From: Wuchereria bancrofti
Taxonomy: Eukaryota > Nematoda > Chromadorea > Rhabditida > Onchocercidae
Reading direction: 5' to 3'
Assembly (NCBI GenBank): GCA_005281725.1
Contig: SSBO01000009.1
Coordinates: 7,378,303-7,442,302 of the forward strand
DNA length: 64,000 nt
Under the pieces are notes generated by a model that had not been told where the DNA came from, did not search any database, and worked only from the letters and a program-made list of their open reading frames with translations. Both the position numbers and the translations under genes were made by a program. Shown in pieces: positions 35,507 through 46,787 of the stretch (position 1 is the stretch's first letter; each line of letters opens with the position of its first letter).

Positions 35507-38500
35507 TCAGCAATTACCATCGAAATCCTTCTTTTTCTTTTCCGTCTTATTCCTACTCTCTTTTCTTCCCTTGTCTTCTTCATGATACGACAAAGCCGTT
35601 TGCAGCTGCATAGCTTCCCGAATGTCCTTGTCATCCTCCCAATCATACGCGTCCACGAAGTGTGTCCCCAGTCGCCGAATACCTTTCATGAACTGCAATT
35701 TGTCAACTTCAAGTCATATTAGTTTTACTCAGTTTACTACAGCGTTGTCAGGTAACAAACACTGTACCAAAATAATCCAAATCAAAAGATTTCAAGAATT
35801 TAAAATCCAAAAATTTTATTGAATTTCAAAATTTATCTCGCTTTTGGATTTTCTTTGCAAATAGCACTACAAGTTACAATCTCTTTCTCTCTCCCAGTTC
35901 TAGTTGAATTAATATGATAAAAATCGAAAAATATTAACGCATTTACCTGATCATATATAAATTTATAATCCGGTCGATCCTTATACTGCAGTGTCATCAA
36001 GTGATCATAAATTGGTGTGAATTCAGTCGGAGTTTTCTACAAGCAAAACTATGTTGAAATTACTGTCTTTCCAAATATTAACTCGATCAGATCAGGTATA
36101 TTCAGTACTTCCGGTATTGAATTATATTTCTTCTGTGAGTTTTATCATCTTTTTGTGAAAACTATAAGTTTGTGAAACACTTAATGAGAGTTCAAAATTT
36201 TAACGATGATAGGGAAAAGATGACAGTGCCGTTCACTTAATTACCTTAAAAAGTTTATCTGTTGTAATTCCTTCCTTCATTTGCAGTAACACTTTTTCAT
36301 CTTTGATCGCATTCCACGGCAAGCCAGAGCATAGCTCGATAAGCATGTAAAGCAAAGATAACAGATCATCATTTCTACCCTGGAACTGATCCCAATCAGG
36401 ACAATACTCCCACAAAATGAAAAGAAGCAACCTGAAAATATTTACGTATCTAACCTGTTCCATACGTCGATGAACATTCGGCGAGCAATACCGTAATGTA
36501 CCTCGCAGCAAAACTCGTTTCCTGGGTTTTCGTAGTACAAATTTTCCTGTGTTAGAATCCTTCAGAGCAAATGACCTTACCATACCTATTGATTGATCAA
36601 TGTATAAATTTCAATCAGGTAATTCTGCAAAATTGAAATTAAAGTCGTTCTATTTGAATGAATGAATGAATGAATGAATAAAGCACAGATTACCATAATC
36701 AATCATGAAAATGGTTCTACAATCTCGTCCATTTATACCAATTACCATATTACCCGGCTTGACATCCCGATGGACGAAACCAATTTCATGAAGCTAAAAA
36801 CAATGAGCATATGCCCAGATGAATGTGTTAAATCCAAGAAATCCTTCAGCAGTAACCTGATAATTACCTTTTCAGCTGACATCTTGTGAAAATTTTCAGG
36901 AACAAAGAGAAATTACCATTTTAATAGCGAACAAGCATTGAACTGCTATGCGCAAAGTTGTTTCAAATGAGAAATGATCGTCATCTCGTTTTATCCTATT
37001 GATACCTTTCATTTTTCTTAGAAATGTCAAATCGGGACCGCACAATGTCATCACAATGAAGCTGCAAATTCTCAGAAAGAAGAATCTCGAGATCTTCATT
37101 CAATCTGTATAGGTATCATAATCCATTGCTGTCTTATAGAAAAGTTGCATAGATCGCGCGCATCCTTTAACAATGCTATTTCATGATATTATCTCTGATA
37201 ACATTTGAATTAACAACAAAACTTCCGAAATTTGATTAGAAAATTGCCCAACTGTAAGAATTTTCACAGTGGAGAGATATTCAAATTTAAATCAGATATA
37301 ATAAATTCATTTTTATATTGAAGAGTTTTATTGCAGACTGTAATTTCACTGATTTCAGGTAAATGTTGAAGTAAATTTTATGCCAACCAATATAATATGA
37401 TGATGAACGTATTAACATCATATAATTAGATTTATACAGCTCAAAACATTCTAACGAATTCTCATAAACAGGATTCCACTAAAAATATCCTCCAAATGAA
37501 ATTATACAAAATGGTGCAATTGTAAAATATACTCATAATGTAAAAATGTAAAACACTCATAATGTAAAAAATAACAAAAACTCATAATGCCGTATTTGCT
37601 AAACTTAGTCCAAACATTTGAACATTTTCTGAGTAATGACTACTATATTTTAAAACGAAATAAGATCAAAGTTTAGGTGAATCACATATTCATGAATCAT
37701 TGCAGTAGAAAAAAATGAAAGGTAGGAAAGCAATAAGCCGTGTTGCGCCTTTGTCTGTTTTCAGAACCTCTACAACCGAAAACCTGGACTTATCCTTTAA
37801 ACAAACTTTTATCTTTTTGAACTGAAAATAACCTGTATTTGGGTCTTTTTCCAGAATGTAACAAGCGGATGGTATTTTTTGTGGCACTACTCAATTTTCC
37901 TAGGACGTAAGCCTCCAATTTCAATACACCACCATCTGGTAGAGCTGTTGATTCGACCTTAAAGTTCGGTCATTTAAAGGAAATATTTAACCATGCTACT
38001 TCCAACACCACATTTTATCACCTTATTAATCGAGAACTTGTGCCGTTTTAGTTCATTCCCCAAAACCTTTCGCTTCTTCTAAAATTCTGAATTGTACTGG
38101 GAAAATGAATTACTTTAAGAGCTGCTGCAAAATTTTTCCGTTTAACATGAGTAACTTCATAAACCGCACCACAACCACCTGCTCCAATTTTTTCCATTAT
38201 TTTCCATTGTCCTTGGATAACCTAATTTGCAAGATAGTAAAATAAATGCACATAAAAATTAATATCGAGTGCTTGATTAAAATTGCCGCAAAAAGCGCAC
38301 ACCGTACTTCCCTTACAGTAATTATATCACTGATGAAAGCCATAATATTAACTCTCCTAATTATATGATAACATCTGACTCTACCAGTACTATCTTTTAC
38401 TGTGGTATATGATAATATCACTATAACCATTTGCTCCATTCTCATTTTACCCGACGATTCTTTATCAAATTCCTTACAATTGCATATACACTATAAAATA

Positions 38501-38746
38501 TTAAATGAAAGTCATGCTAAACAGCTTCAAATCTATATTATTCACTGAACGAAAAAAATTAAAGATACAAATTGATACAAAATAAGATAGAAATTGAGCG
38601 GTACAATAGTGTTCATTAATCATTGGGAAATCAGAACTAAAAATCTCGCACTCCCGTACCTAACTACTTCACAAACAATCAAAACTACCAGAATCGTAAC
38701 GAACCTTCCCTAGCCTAAAATCAGGTATTTCGTCCTCATCACCCAT
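35507..38746 (-). CDS. Casein kinase 1 / tau-tubulin-kinase-like protein kinase, 353 aa
   Basis: A Ser/Thr kinase of the CK1 superfamily, in the TTBK-like branch that is expanded in nematodes. Nine phase-consistent exons: 38746-38705, 38221-38114, 37957-37833, 37061-36917, 36793-36694, 36585-36455, 36379-36245, 36036-35947 and 35692-35507. The glycine loop is IGAGGCGAVYEV (26-37), the catalytic lysine is Lys50 (AALKVES) and the alpha-C glutamate is probably Glu65. The catalytic loop is HRDVKPGN (148-155). The usual DFG is DYG (172-174). LLRGTLRYCSPNVHRR replaces the APE region, and GRNDDLLSLLYMLIELCSG with LPW is typical of CK1. The C-terminus is a short lysine-rich tail (GRKESRNKTEKKKKD). 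All catalytic residues are present, so it is probably active. The start MGDEDEIPDF fits the short leader seen in TTBK-like kinases. Substrate unknown; many worm relatives act in sperm, but that is only family knowledge. Confidence 0.88.
36655..36678. repeat. TGAA tetranucleotide microsatellite
   Basis: Six uninterrupted TGAA units lie in a kinase-gene intron about 15 bases outside the exon that ends at 36694. Confidence 0.85.
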
Positions 38747-39691
38747 TAAACCGACTCAGGCACGGCTCTGACTTCAACCCACCTACAGAAACAATTCACT
38801 CCAGCGTGGCTAAAGAAAATAGCAATGCGCGATTCCCGCACCTGTCCCACTTATATAATGAAGTGCAATTTGCATTCATTTTAAAATTACCTTAAGACTT
38901 CCAATTTGTGATACACACCAAATCTTATCATCTCCATACATTTCATATCCATTAAAAAAGTGCAAAAAAGTCCTGAGATAAAAGTTTACTTTAAAACATA
39001 GAAATATAATTCAGTTATGAAAACGACGATAGCGAAGCATGCAACAGTTTCATATTCCTAAATTTTGAATATAAATTAACAAGGAAATAACACAAAACAT
39101 TTCTTTTAATGCAACAAAGCTGATTACTGAAGGATCTCCACATCTTCGGTGACAAATACAAAATGCAAAACTTAAATCCTTAACTGTGCAGAAATAACAG
39201 TATGTAATAATCTCAAACATGAAAAAATGATACTTAGTAATTGCTGTTATTCTACCGCTATTGCATCACAGCTCTACAGCTACAGCAAATCAAACAATTA
39301 TAGATAGAAGTACTTCATTATCAGATTTTAATGAAATATCCAAATATCAGAGCATTTCGAAAATTCAACCGCTGCAAGTTATAGCAATGTCAGTCATTTT
39401 TATTAGAAAATGAGATCTTCAGTTTAAAGTCTTGCGAAAAGAGGTGACTGTTCAATGTTCCAGATTCCAAAAGCTCACGCATTAAGAACTCCAGAATCTA
39501 TTTGGAAGGCGTCCAAAAAAATGCGCTAAATCTGCTGCTAGAGATTTATAGCAAATCTTGCCTGATCTAAATCATCGTGAAAGCATGCTGAAACAGAAAC
39601 TACAGAAATTCAGTGGAATTTAAAACAAATCTGTCAATAATGTGTTAATACTAATAAAAATTTAAACACCAATAAAAATTTAGGAATATGT
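38747..39691. other. Spacer between the SR-protein gene and the kinase gene
   Basis: Both neighbours run on the minus strand, so this holds the 3' flank of the SR gene and the kinase promoter or leader. The leader just before the kinase ATG contains GAAGTCAG on the minus strand, a possible trans-splice acceptor. At 945 bases the spacing is longer than typical worm operons, so independent promoters are more likely. Confidence 0.4.
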
Positions 39692-42600
39692 TCAGTTGTA
39701 ATCATTATTACTGGGAGCTGGACTTTCATCTTTCATAGGCTCATCATTGGCCTCAGGAACCGTAGCACTATTCTCAGCATCACCACCACCATTCTCGGTA
39801 ACTGCCGCACCGGTCTGGGATCCATTTCTCTCCGGCGAATGAGAACGAGAACATGCACTTCCAGAGCGGCTACGTGATTTCGAACCTTCGCCTTCCTTCT
39901 TTGGTGTAGGTGAACGCGATTTCGAACCAGTACGTGAACGTGATGATCGACTACGCGAGCTACGTGAGCGAGAATGAGAACGATGATGAGAACGGGAACG
40001 ACTGTAAGTATTAAACTGATTACTTAATAAGAGAAACCAAAGTGGCAAAAGAAGCACAAATTATATAGATCACTTCCTTACCTTCGACTATCTCGTCTTT
40101 CCGAATCGTCAATCAATTTCAGTTTGCGTCCATTCACCTCTTTTCCCTGCAGTTTGTCAAGCGCTCTTTCAAGATCATCTCGCGTTAAAAAGCATACAAT
40201 CCTGAGAAATGCAGTATTCAGTAAGAAAAGTAAAAAAGTTTTGTAAGATGTCAGACATTCAACTATCTTTGTGAAGGAAAATAGGCAAAAGATCTTACCC
40301 TTCATTTGGGTGCTGCTTGTGCGCATCTGCAAATGTTACTTCACCAGCGGTTCGCATAATATCTTTAAGATCCTGCAAAATAGTACCGCTATCACAGGGA
40401 AGGATTGACTAAGGAATACAGTAGGAAACAGACCATATACCTTTTGCTTTCAAAAAGCAAAGCAAAGCATCACCAACCATCAAACCTCTATATCACTATA
40501 TTTCCTTACTCAAAAATTGAGCCGAGTGCCAAGATATCTTCCTAAACATATAATCTTCCCTTAATGTGCATTATTTCCATGCGAGCAACCTCATATCTTG
40601 TTGTTGTAGCAACTGATCTTTCTTACCTCAGATTTCTGATGCCAAATCGGATGCAAGAAAATGTCGAAGACAAAGTTCCCCGTCATAAGGAACGTGCGAT
40701 CGTCAAAAAAAAAAGAAAAAAAAAAACTACCATCCAATAAACTTATTTTGGTAAATGTCAAACACCTTTTGTTTCAGCGATACGAAAGATCGAATTTATT
40801 TTTAGAGAACTGACCAGATCATGTTCTGATGTGGCCCTCACGATGCGGCAGTATACCACCACTAGCCTCAACCTGCGACATCAGAACGAAACGAAACAAG
40901 CACCGAACCACGAGCTCGGGCCCGAACGCACCAATAACAAGACGCCTACGCACCAACGATAAACCATTTTGAGCTGCACCAGCTCGCGACTACCTCCTGG
41001 CCAATTTGGTGCCTTCACTTCGGCCTTATCTTCATGAACAGAATTACGTAGCCATCGAACGCGCTTCATAAGACTGTCCAAACAACGCGCGTTCGATGCA
41101 ACAGAAAAAAAAAGCTAAAAAACTAAATATTTTCCGATTTCTATCTTTCCATATATCAGCAACACCTCAAGCAAAGGTGTTATCAAGGAGCTGAAATTTG
41201 GCCATTTTCTCTGCTTATCCATCGGGTAACTATACAGGTTTCGTCGCCAGTGCGTGGTGTGTCACCTTCCCTTTACATACACATCACCCTCAAACAACGA
41301 CGTATGCATCAGGTGATCGCAAACAACGTCCCAACATTACGTTATCTCACCTGCCACGAACAACGAGACGAAAGGTTTTCAACAATTAGTCGATAGCGTG
41401 TTTGTTGTGGTGGACCATATCTGAAAAGATTATCTGAAATATTTTGGAATTTAAAAAATCCACGTAACATAGACCACTTGACAAAACCAGAAATATCTGT
41501 ACTTTTCTAAATTCAAATACACCAGCCTTGATTCACGTCTCGGCGGAGGAAATCGATCAAAACCGCCAAATCCCATACGACTTCGAGGTCCACGACGTGA
41601 AAACTCCAAAATCACACGTTCACCACATAATTCTTTCCCATTTAACTCATACACTGCATCGTCTGCATCGCGCGGATCATCAAATTCCTGTAATAACTGA
41701 TTGTTCTGTGCTTTTCTAAATTCAAATTTAGGCAATGGAAAAACAATCCTCAACGTGCAACCATAATCTAACCAGTTAATTTTGGTTAGTTGATGAATAC
41801 TGCGCTTTAAAAAATACTTCTATATAGTTCCTCGAAGATTAATTTAAAGGAATCCGAAAAACGGCCATTTCCCCACCCAATTTAATGGCTTTATAGCACA
41901 TTTTCGAATGTACCTTAAGAGAAACATTCATATTCGACTGACAGTTCATGATTTTGTAAACTAAAAAGATGTTTCAGATGCATTTGTTACTAGTAAACTT
42001 TGAAAGTCACAAAAGAAAATAATATTTAGTAAATAGCGGTCAGACGGAGTTGTCATAACCACAGCAATAAGTCTGCAAGTGAATAAAATTGCCAAATTGA
42101 TCATTCAGTAGGAATGAATAAACGAAATTCTATTGTTCAGTAACAACTCTCAACAGTCATCTTCTTTTTCAATAAGATGACTGTAATGTTTGAGATGCCA
42201 TGTATTAACCACATAACGGGTATATTTTTTTGACTGCAGGCTCATTATATTCCATATATCACCAACATATGAAAGTTAGCTTGCTGAGACATATGACTTC
42301 TGGCCATCAGTACCCAGGAATATATATATACCCACGAAGTAATATTTATTATACATATGAGTACCTAGGAAGTTAAGCTTGTGAATAATCTAAAAACTAT
42401 GTGTTTACATAAGTCAAACATCTTCGATAAAGGAAATATTAGCATTAAATTAACAAGCTAAATTTTATCACATATAATATTTTTAAAAACGTGTTGTGCA
42501 TAAAGCAATATGAAACTGACTGAGCTATGCGATATATCTACAGGTTTCAGTTTTTCTCCTAAATATATGGGATAAGTAAAAGAAATGATGGAAGAAGCAA

Positions 42601-42937
42601 CTGCTTAAACTACGCTTTCCAAAAATCACTGTTTTCTTGATCTAATCAATGAATTGAAAAACAAGTGAAATTAAACACAGTTTCAGCAACTTAACGAACT
42701 ATACATTTCGAAAATGGCGGCTTGATCACTGATCAAGCAATGATCAAAAGAATGAAAGAAGGAAGAGGTATCACTCCACAAAAAGGATTCACAACAATTA
42801 CTTACCACAAAACCGAAACCATTCTTCAGAACAATATCACGTATGCGTCCATAACCACGGAAGAAATGCTCAATGTCACGCTCGGAGGCTCTGTAAGACA
42901 GACGTCCCACGTAAACACGCGCGCTCATGTTACTCAT
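39692..42937 (-). CDS. SR splicing factor, SRSF4/5/6 type with two RRMs, 290 aa
   Basis: A nuclear pre-mRNA splicing regulator, probably the counterpart of C. elegans RSP-1/RSP-2. Six phase-consistent exons: 42937-42806, 41687-41521, 41420-41351, 40372-40299, 40201-40082 and 40001-39692. RRM1 begins with [20 protein letters not shown] and has RNP1 as NGFGFVEF across the first junction. RRM2 carries [19 protein letters not shown], the SWQDLKD signature of two-RRM SR proteins, split by the exon 3/4 boundary. A glycine/arginine hinge ([19 protein letters not shown]) joins the RRMs. The RS domain is short (about 25 residues, [19 protein letters not shown]), and the tail becomes acidic and alanine-rich, ending in NNDYN. 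The start is MSNMSAR; a second Met three codons later is also possible. The intron after exon 3 (40373-41350) is unusually GC-rich and holds a candidate regulated exon, listed separately. Confidence 0.92.
40873..41098 (-). promoter_or_regulatory. Candidate poison exon and hairpin in the SR-gene intron
   Basis: Read on the minus strand, an acceptor GTTTGGACAG precedes 41073. If spliced after exon 3 (phase 0) it adds nine codons and then a stop at 41046-41044, so inclusion would target the mRNA for decay. A donor GCAG|GTTGAG at 40872 would give a 201-base exon. The 12-base arms catcgaacgcgc (41053-41064) and gcgcgttcgatg (41087-41098) are perfect complements, and the acceptor lies inside the 22-base loop. 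SR-protein genes in many animals self-regulate through such exons. No transcript evidence is available here. Confidence 0.4.
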
Positions 42938-43527
42938 TTTAATCGACAATGAGGGATGTATTCTGCAACGGGAAAATGCTTCACAACGACAGCAAACCCG
43001 CAACGCAACCGCGCACGCTCTTCAGACCATTTCAAAGCAGGATAAGCCTGCACCGACTCTCTGACAAGGAGGAATGTCAAGAAAGTGAGAGGCAGACGAA
43101 AGAGTACTGGTCAAAGAGTGCGCAATTGTGGCACTTAGAAAAGACATTAAATAGAGTGCACTGCTTTAGACGGAGGACAAACATAAGACAGTATGGTGAG
43201 TGTAAGCACAGAGAAGTGAGGCAGAGCATCCACAATGCTACGGACTTGAGACAAGTGGCACCTTCCAAGTCAAGAGGACAACTGGCACCAACGACCCTGG
43301 AGTAGAGGGTGGCGTGACTTCGAAAAGTGGGAGCGTCGGGCGGTATTGGACAGAAAACTGCAGTTGTCCTCCTCGTTTGGGCCGCCCAAGATGGCACCAC
43401 CAGAAGCAATCCCCACTGATAATTTAGGGAAGCGACCTTCATCGACAATTTAGGGAGTTTGTCCCGGAACGGTTCGGAGACACTATGCTACTGTCGCATT
43501 GCTAGGTCTTTCATTGCATTTCAGGAT
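42938..43527. promoter_or_regulatory. Shared bidirectional promoter region (SR factor / OSGEPL1)
   Basis: The start codons of two divergent genes are 590 bases apart. The block is clearly GC-richer than its surroundings. It carries long open frames on both strands (42949-43305 plus and 43077-43448 minus) that overlap each other and show no family features. I read these as a by-product of composition. A TTTCAG acceptor at 43519-43524 marks the likely trans-splice site of OSGEPL1. Confidence 0.45.
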
Positions 43528-45967
43528 ATGAAGCGGACACTTCTCAGAGTTCTGTGCGAAATGATTTCGACTCACCATAACATCGCAAATTTACGTTATA
43601 CGCATTGCAGAAGAGTTGTCACTGTTATGGGCATCGAAACCAGGCAATTTTTTTTTCATTTAACATAAATTTCTAGAGACTTAGCCTATGACAATTAGAT
43701 TACAGTAAATTGAACTTGATAATGCAACCATAGTAATACACCTGCATGCAACCATAGTAATACATCTGTGACTTCTTTTAGATGATTGCAGTCTTTAGTT
43801 TAAATCTGTGATAATGAATTTGAGGTCAGTTGTGATGATACCGCAGTATGTATTCTGAACAGTGACAAGAAGATTCTCAGTTCTCGTCGCTATGCAGACC
43901 GCCAAGTACAGAAAAGACTAGGAGGAATTTGTCCAGCTGCAGTGGCTGACCAGGTTCATTATTTCGATTGATATGCTTCGTAGAGACTCCCAAAAAGCTT
44001 TTTTTTCTGAACTGAAGAAATGATAATTCAGATTCCAAATGAAAATCCAAGTTGATAGCCATTTGGAACATTTTTATGTTTCAAAACAAAGTAGTTATAG
44101 GTAATTTGTGTGTCAATTACTTGTGTTTTCAATGTTAATAGGAGGTATTTATAGCACCGTTCATACATCGATCTATTTGTTGACGAGTGCTTAGATGAAA
44201 GTCGAGTGCGACTCTGTAATCTGGACGGTATAGCGGTGACAACACAACCTGGTCTGGTCATCTGTCTTCGAGTTGGTACTGCAAAAGCTATCTCTTTGGC
44301 AAGGTATATTGTAATATTCATGGATTTTTTTTACTTTAAAACATAGTATAGATCTTGTTAACACATCTCTACTTCTTTTTTTTTCTGATTGTGGTCTTTT
44401 TTGAGACATTGTGAAGCTTCCATCCTAAAACTTTATTGCATATATATTTTAGGAAAGGTTGCATACCGGTTATACCAGTTCATCACATGCAAGCGCATGC
44501 AACAGTGGCTACTTTGATGACAGAAATACCTTATCCCTATGTGTCTGTTCTAATTTCTGGTGGGCACTCGATAATAGCTGTAATTAATGGACCGGACGAT
44601 TTTGAAGTTCTGCTGACCAGTATGTGTGGTAGTCCTGGCGAATGCATGGATAAAATTAGTCGAGCACTTAATTTTGAGGAACCGGAGTTGCTTGGTTTAC
44701 ATCCGGGAGCTGCCCTTGAAGTGATGGCGTCAAGGTGCGAATTTCATTCTTCCGTAATAAATTTATTTCTGCGAATTAAACAGTATTTTCAACTAAAGAA
44801 CTTGTATTTAGATCGTCCGTGGATGGTTACAAACGGCATCCAATCGATATAAACAAATTTGTGAAAATGGCTTTACACTTCAATTTTTCATGGATCAAGA
44901 CTACGTACTTGGCTATGATTTCGAGGGAAAGCATTCTCAGTGTCCCTGATTTTTGTGCAAGCGTTCAGGTATTGTTACTTGAGTAGTCCATGGGTTCCAA
45001 AACTTCCTAGCTTTTTTTGCTTGTTATAGAATTGCAAGAGACTTTTGCTAGTTGGCCTGCATTGTTCAAAGAAAATATTTTCAGCATTCCATCGCAAAAT
45101 ATTTGGTTGAGAAACTAAGCTGTTGTTTGCAATACTTGAATGATTCCAATAAGGTTTTATTCCATTTAAAGTATTTTTTATATATGTGCAGATATAAAAT
45201 GGCATTTTTTGCATAATGTCATTAAACTTAATTGAGAGCTTTATGATTTTACTGTGAGTGACATTCTTTGGAGCTATTTGATTTCATTCCAAAACTTTAT
45301 CCTTTTTCAAACTAACTGGATTATTCCACCACTGCAGATTCCATCCCATAATCGTTTGGTTTTCGTCTCTGGCGGTGTTGCTTCCAACAAATATATATTG
45401 GCCAGATTTAATGATGTTTGTGAACCTCTTGGCTACAGTGTCTATGCTCCTTCACAGTTCTACTGTTGCGACAATGCCGAAATGATAGCATGGAATGGTA
45501 TACAATTGCTAGCAAAACGGTAAGTTTCACATTTGGATGGACAGCTTAGCAGACAGCAAAACTGTCAAAAATAAGTGGATTGAACTATCAGGTAATTGAG
45601 AAGTGTAAGCTGGACAATTGACCGAAGCCATTAATTCATCCTAATTTTGACAATCAACTGTTACTTGCAATGTGTCGCATTTGTTAATACGGCACTTAGT
45701 TTTAAGTATCTCAGTTACATGAGACATGAATTCTTCCCCAGTTAAATTTATCCATCATTAGAGTTTCTTTAGTTTTCAGTCATTTCCGAAATCTTTTTCA
45801 GGGCACCCTCCGTTATATCACCTGATAAAATACCTGCAAATATCTTTGTTTCGTCGCGATGTCCTATTGGCGTCGATATTTCTTCAAATCTTCGGAAATA
45901 TCTGGGTATGCCTTCCGAAACGTCGGCAGAAGCAGCAGAAAAGCGTAATATTTCACTTAAATCATAA
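43528..45967 (+). CDS. OSGEPL1: OSGEPL1/Qri7-type mitochondrial tRNA N6-threonylcarbamoyladenosine transferase, 414 aa
   Basis: A Kae1/TsaD-family enzyme that transfers threonylcarbamoyl to A37 of ANN-decoding tRNAs; the metazoan OSGEPL1 form acts in mitochondria. Eight phase-consistent exons: 43528-43643, 43830-43953, 44155-44303, 44453-44734, 44812-44968, 45085-45153, 45338-45519 and 45802-45967. Landmarks: GIETSCDDT across the first junction, GGICPAAVADQHRSYID, the metal motif HHMQAHA (His141 and His145), SVLISGGHS, VFVSGGVASNKYI and CCDNAEMIAWNGIQ. The first 30 residues are basic and Ser/Leu-containing (MKRTLLRVLCEMIS), fitting a mitochondrial targeting peptide. The length equals that of human OSGEPL1 (414 aa). 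The first intron begins with GC instead of GT (43644-43645); the protein motif forces this junction. The ATG follows TTTCAG by two bases, so it is probably trans-spliced. Confidence 0.93.
43722..43768. repeat. 24-base tandem duplication in OSGEPL1 intron 1
   Basis: Two adjacent copies of atgcaaccatagtaataca followed by cctgc or tctg lie inside the GC-AG intron. Confidence 0.8.
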
Positions 45968-46787
45968 GCCGTGATGCAGTTATATTTTTTGAAATATAGG
46001 AACGACGAGGCAGTATATTTGTAATTATAAAATTATGCGAGCAAATCAAGATTCAATGACATCCTATTAACACTAAATCTTTTACTAGAAAAAATATACT
46101 TATGCTTAGGTCTATCCTATGCATGCATTATGTTTTCAGTAATAATTTAGCTCAAGATCTTTTCGCTACTTGAAATTTTTAAGATAAAAGACTCAACTAT
46201 TTAGTAAAATCGGGAATCAGTACTTCTGAAGGTAATATAAGGCACTCAGTTCCATTCCGATTATATTTTTTAGGAATTGAGATCGATAATGTAAATATCA
46301 AGACAATACAAACTCATACAAAATGCGTACATGAAAACGTAAAGCAATACTTATGCAATTAAGTAATGATTTTAATGTGCTTATTGAAAAGCGGAAATTA
46401 TATAAAATATGCTCACATTGTACATCGAAGGAAATTTTAAGGGAACTTTGTATTGCAAAGTTTGTGGAACAAAATACAGTTTCATGTTGAGACAACTGAA
46501 ATTAATCCAAGGATATTTCATATCTTCTCCGACTTAAAATTCCAAAATCTCAGCAAGTTCAATAAGTATCTTCAAAAAATTTTTGGAAATTTTTGATCGG
46601 AAAATGTGTAGAAGGTATAAATTACCAAACAGATAAAAGAAAAGAAAAAAAAAACGAATATTGGACGCACTGTTGTGGTATACAGATGTACAGAGAAATA
46701 TAAAAAGCAGCAGGAGCAGGAGCTGTAACCGTACTTCAATATGCAGCAGCGATGTCATTTCAGTGGGATCAGTTAGTTTAATTCACT
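45968..46787. other. Region between convergent 3' ends of OSGEPL1 and unc-76
   Basis: AT-rich, with no supported coding exon. The frames at 46298-46495 and 46534-46758 (minus) are hydrophobic low-complexity reads beyond the unc-76 stop. Both 3' untranslated regions should lie here. Confidence 0.5.

Noticed and set aside
35326..35646. 106-codon minus frame rich in arginine and lysine
   Set aside because: It is a shifted frame of the last kinase exon plus 3' flank.
37690..37887. 65-codon minus frame starting MPQKIPSACY
   Set aside because: It is the wrong frame of the kinase exon 37957-37833, whose correct frame aligns with CK1 kinases.
42949..43448. Open frames of 118 codons (plus) and 123 codons (minus) between the SR gene and OSGEPL1
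   Set aside because: They overlap each other on opposite strands in a GC-rich promoter block, show no domain and would leave two divergent genes without promoters.
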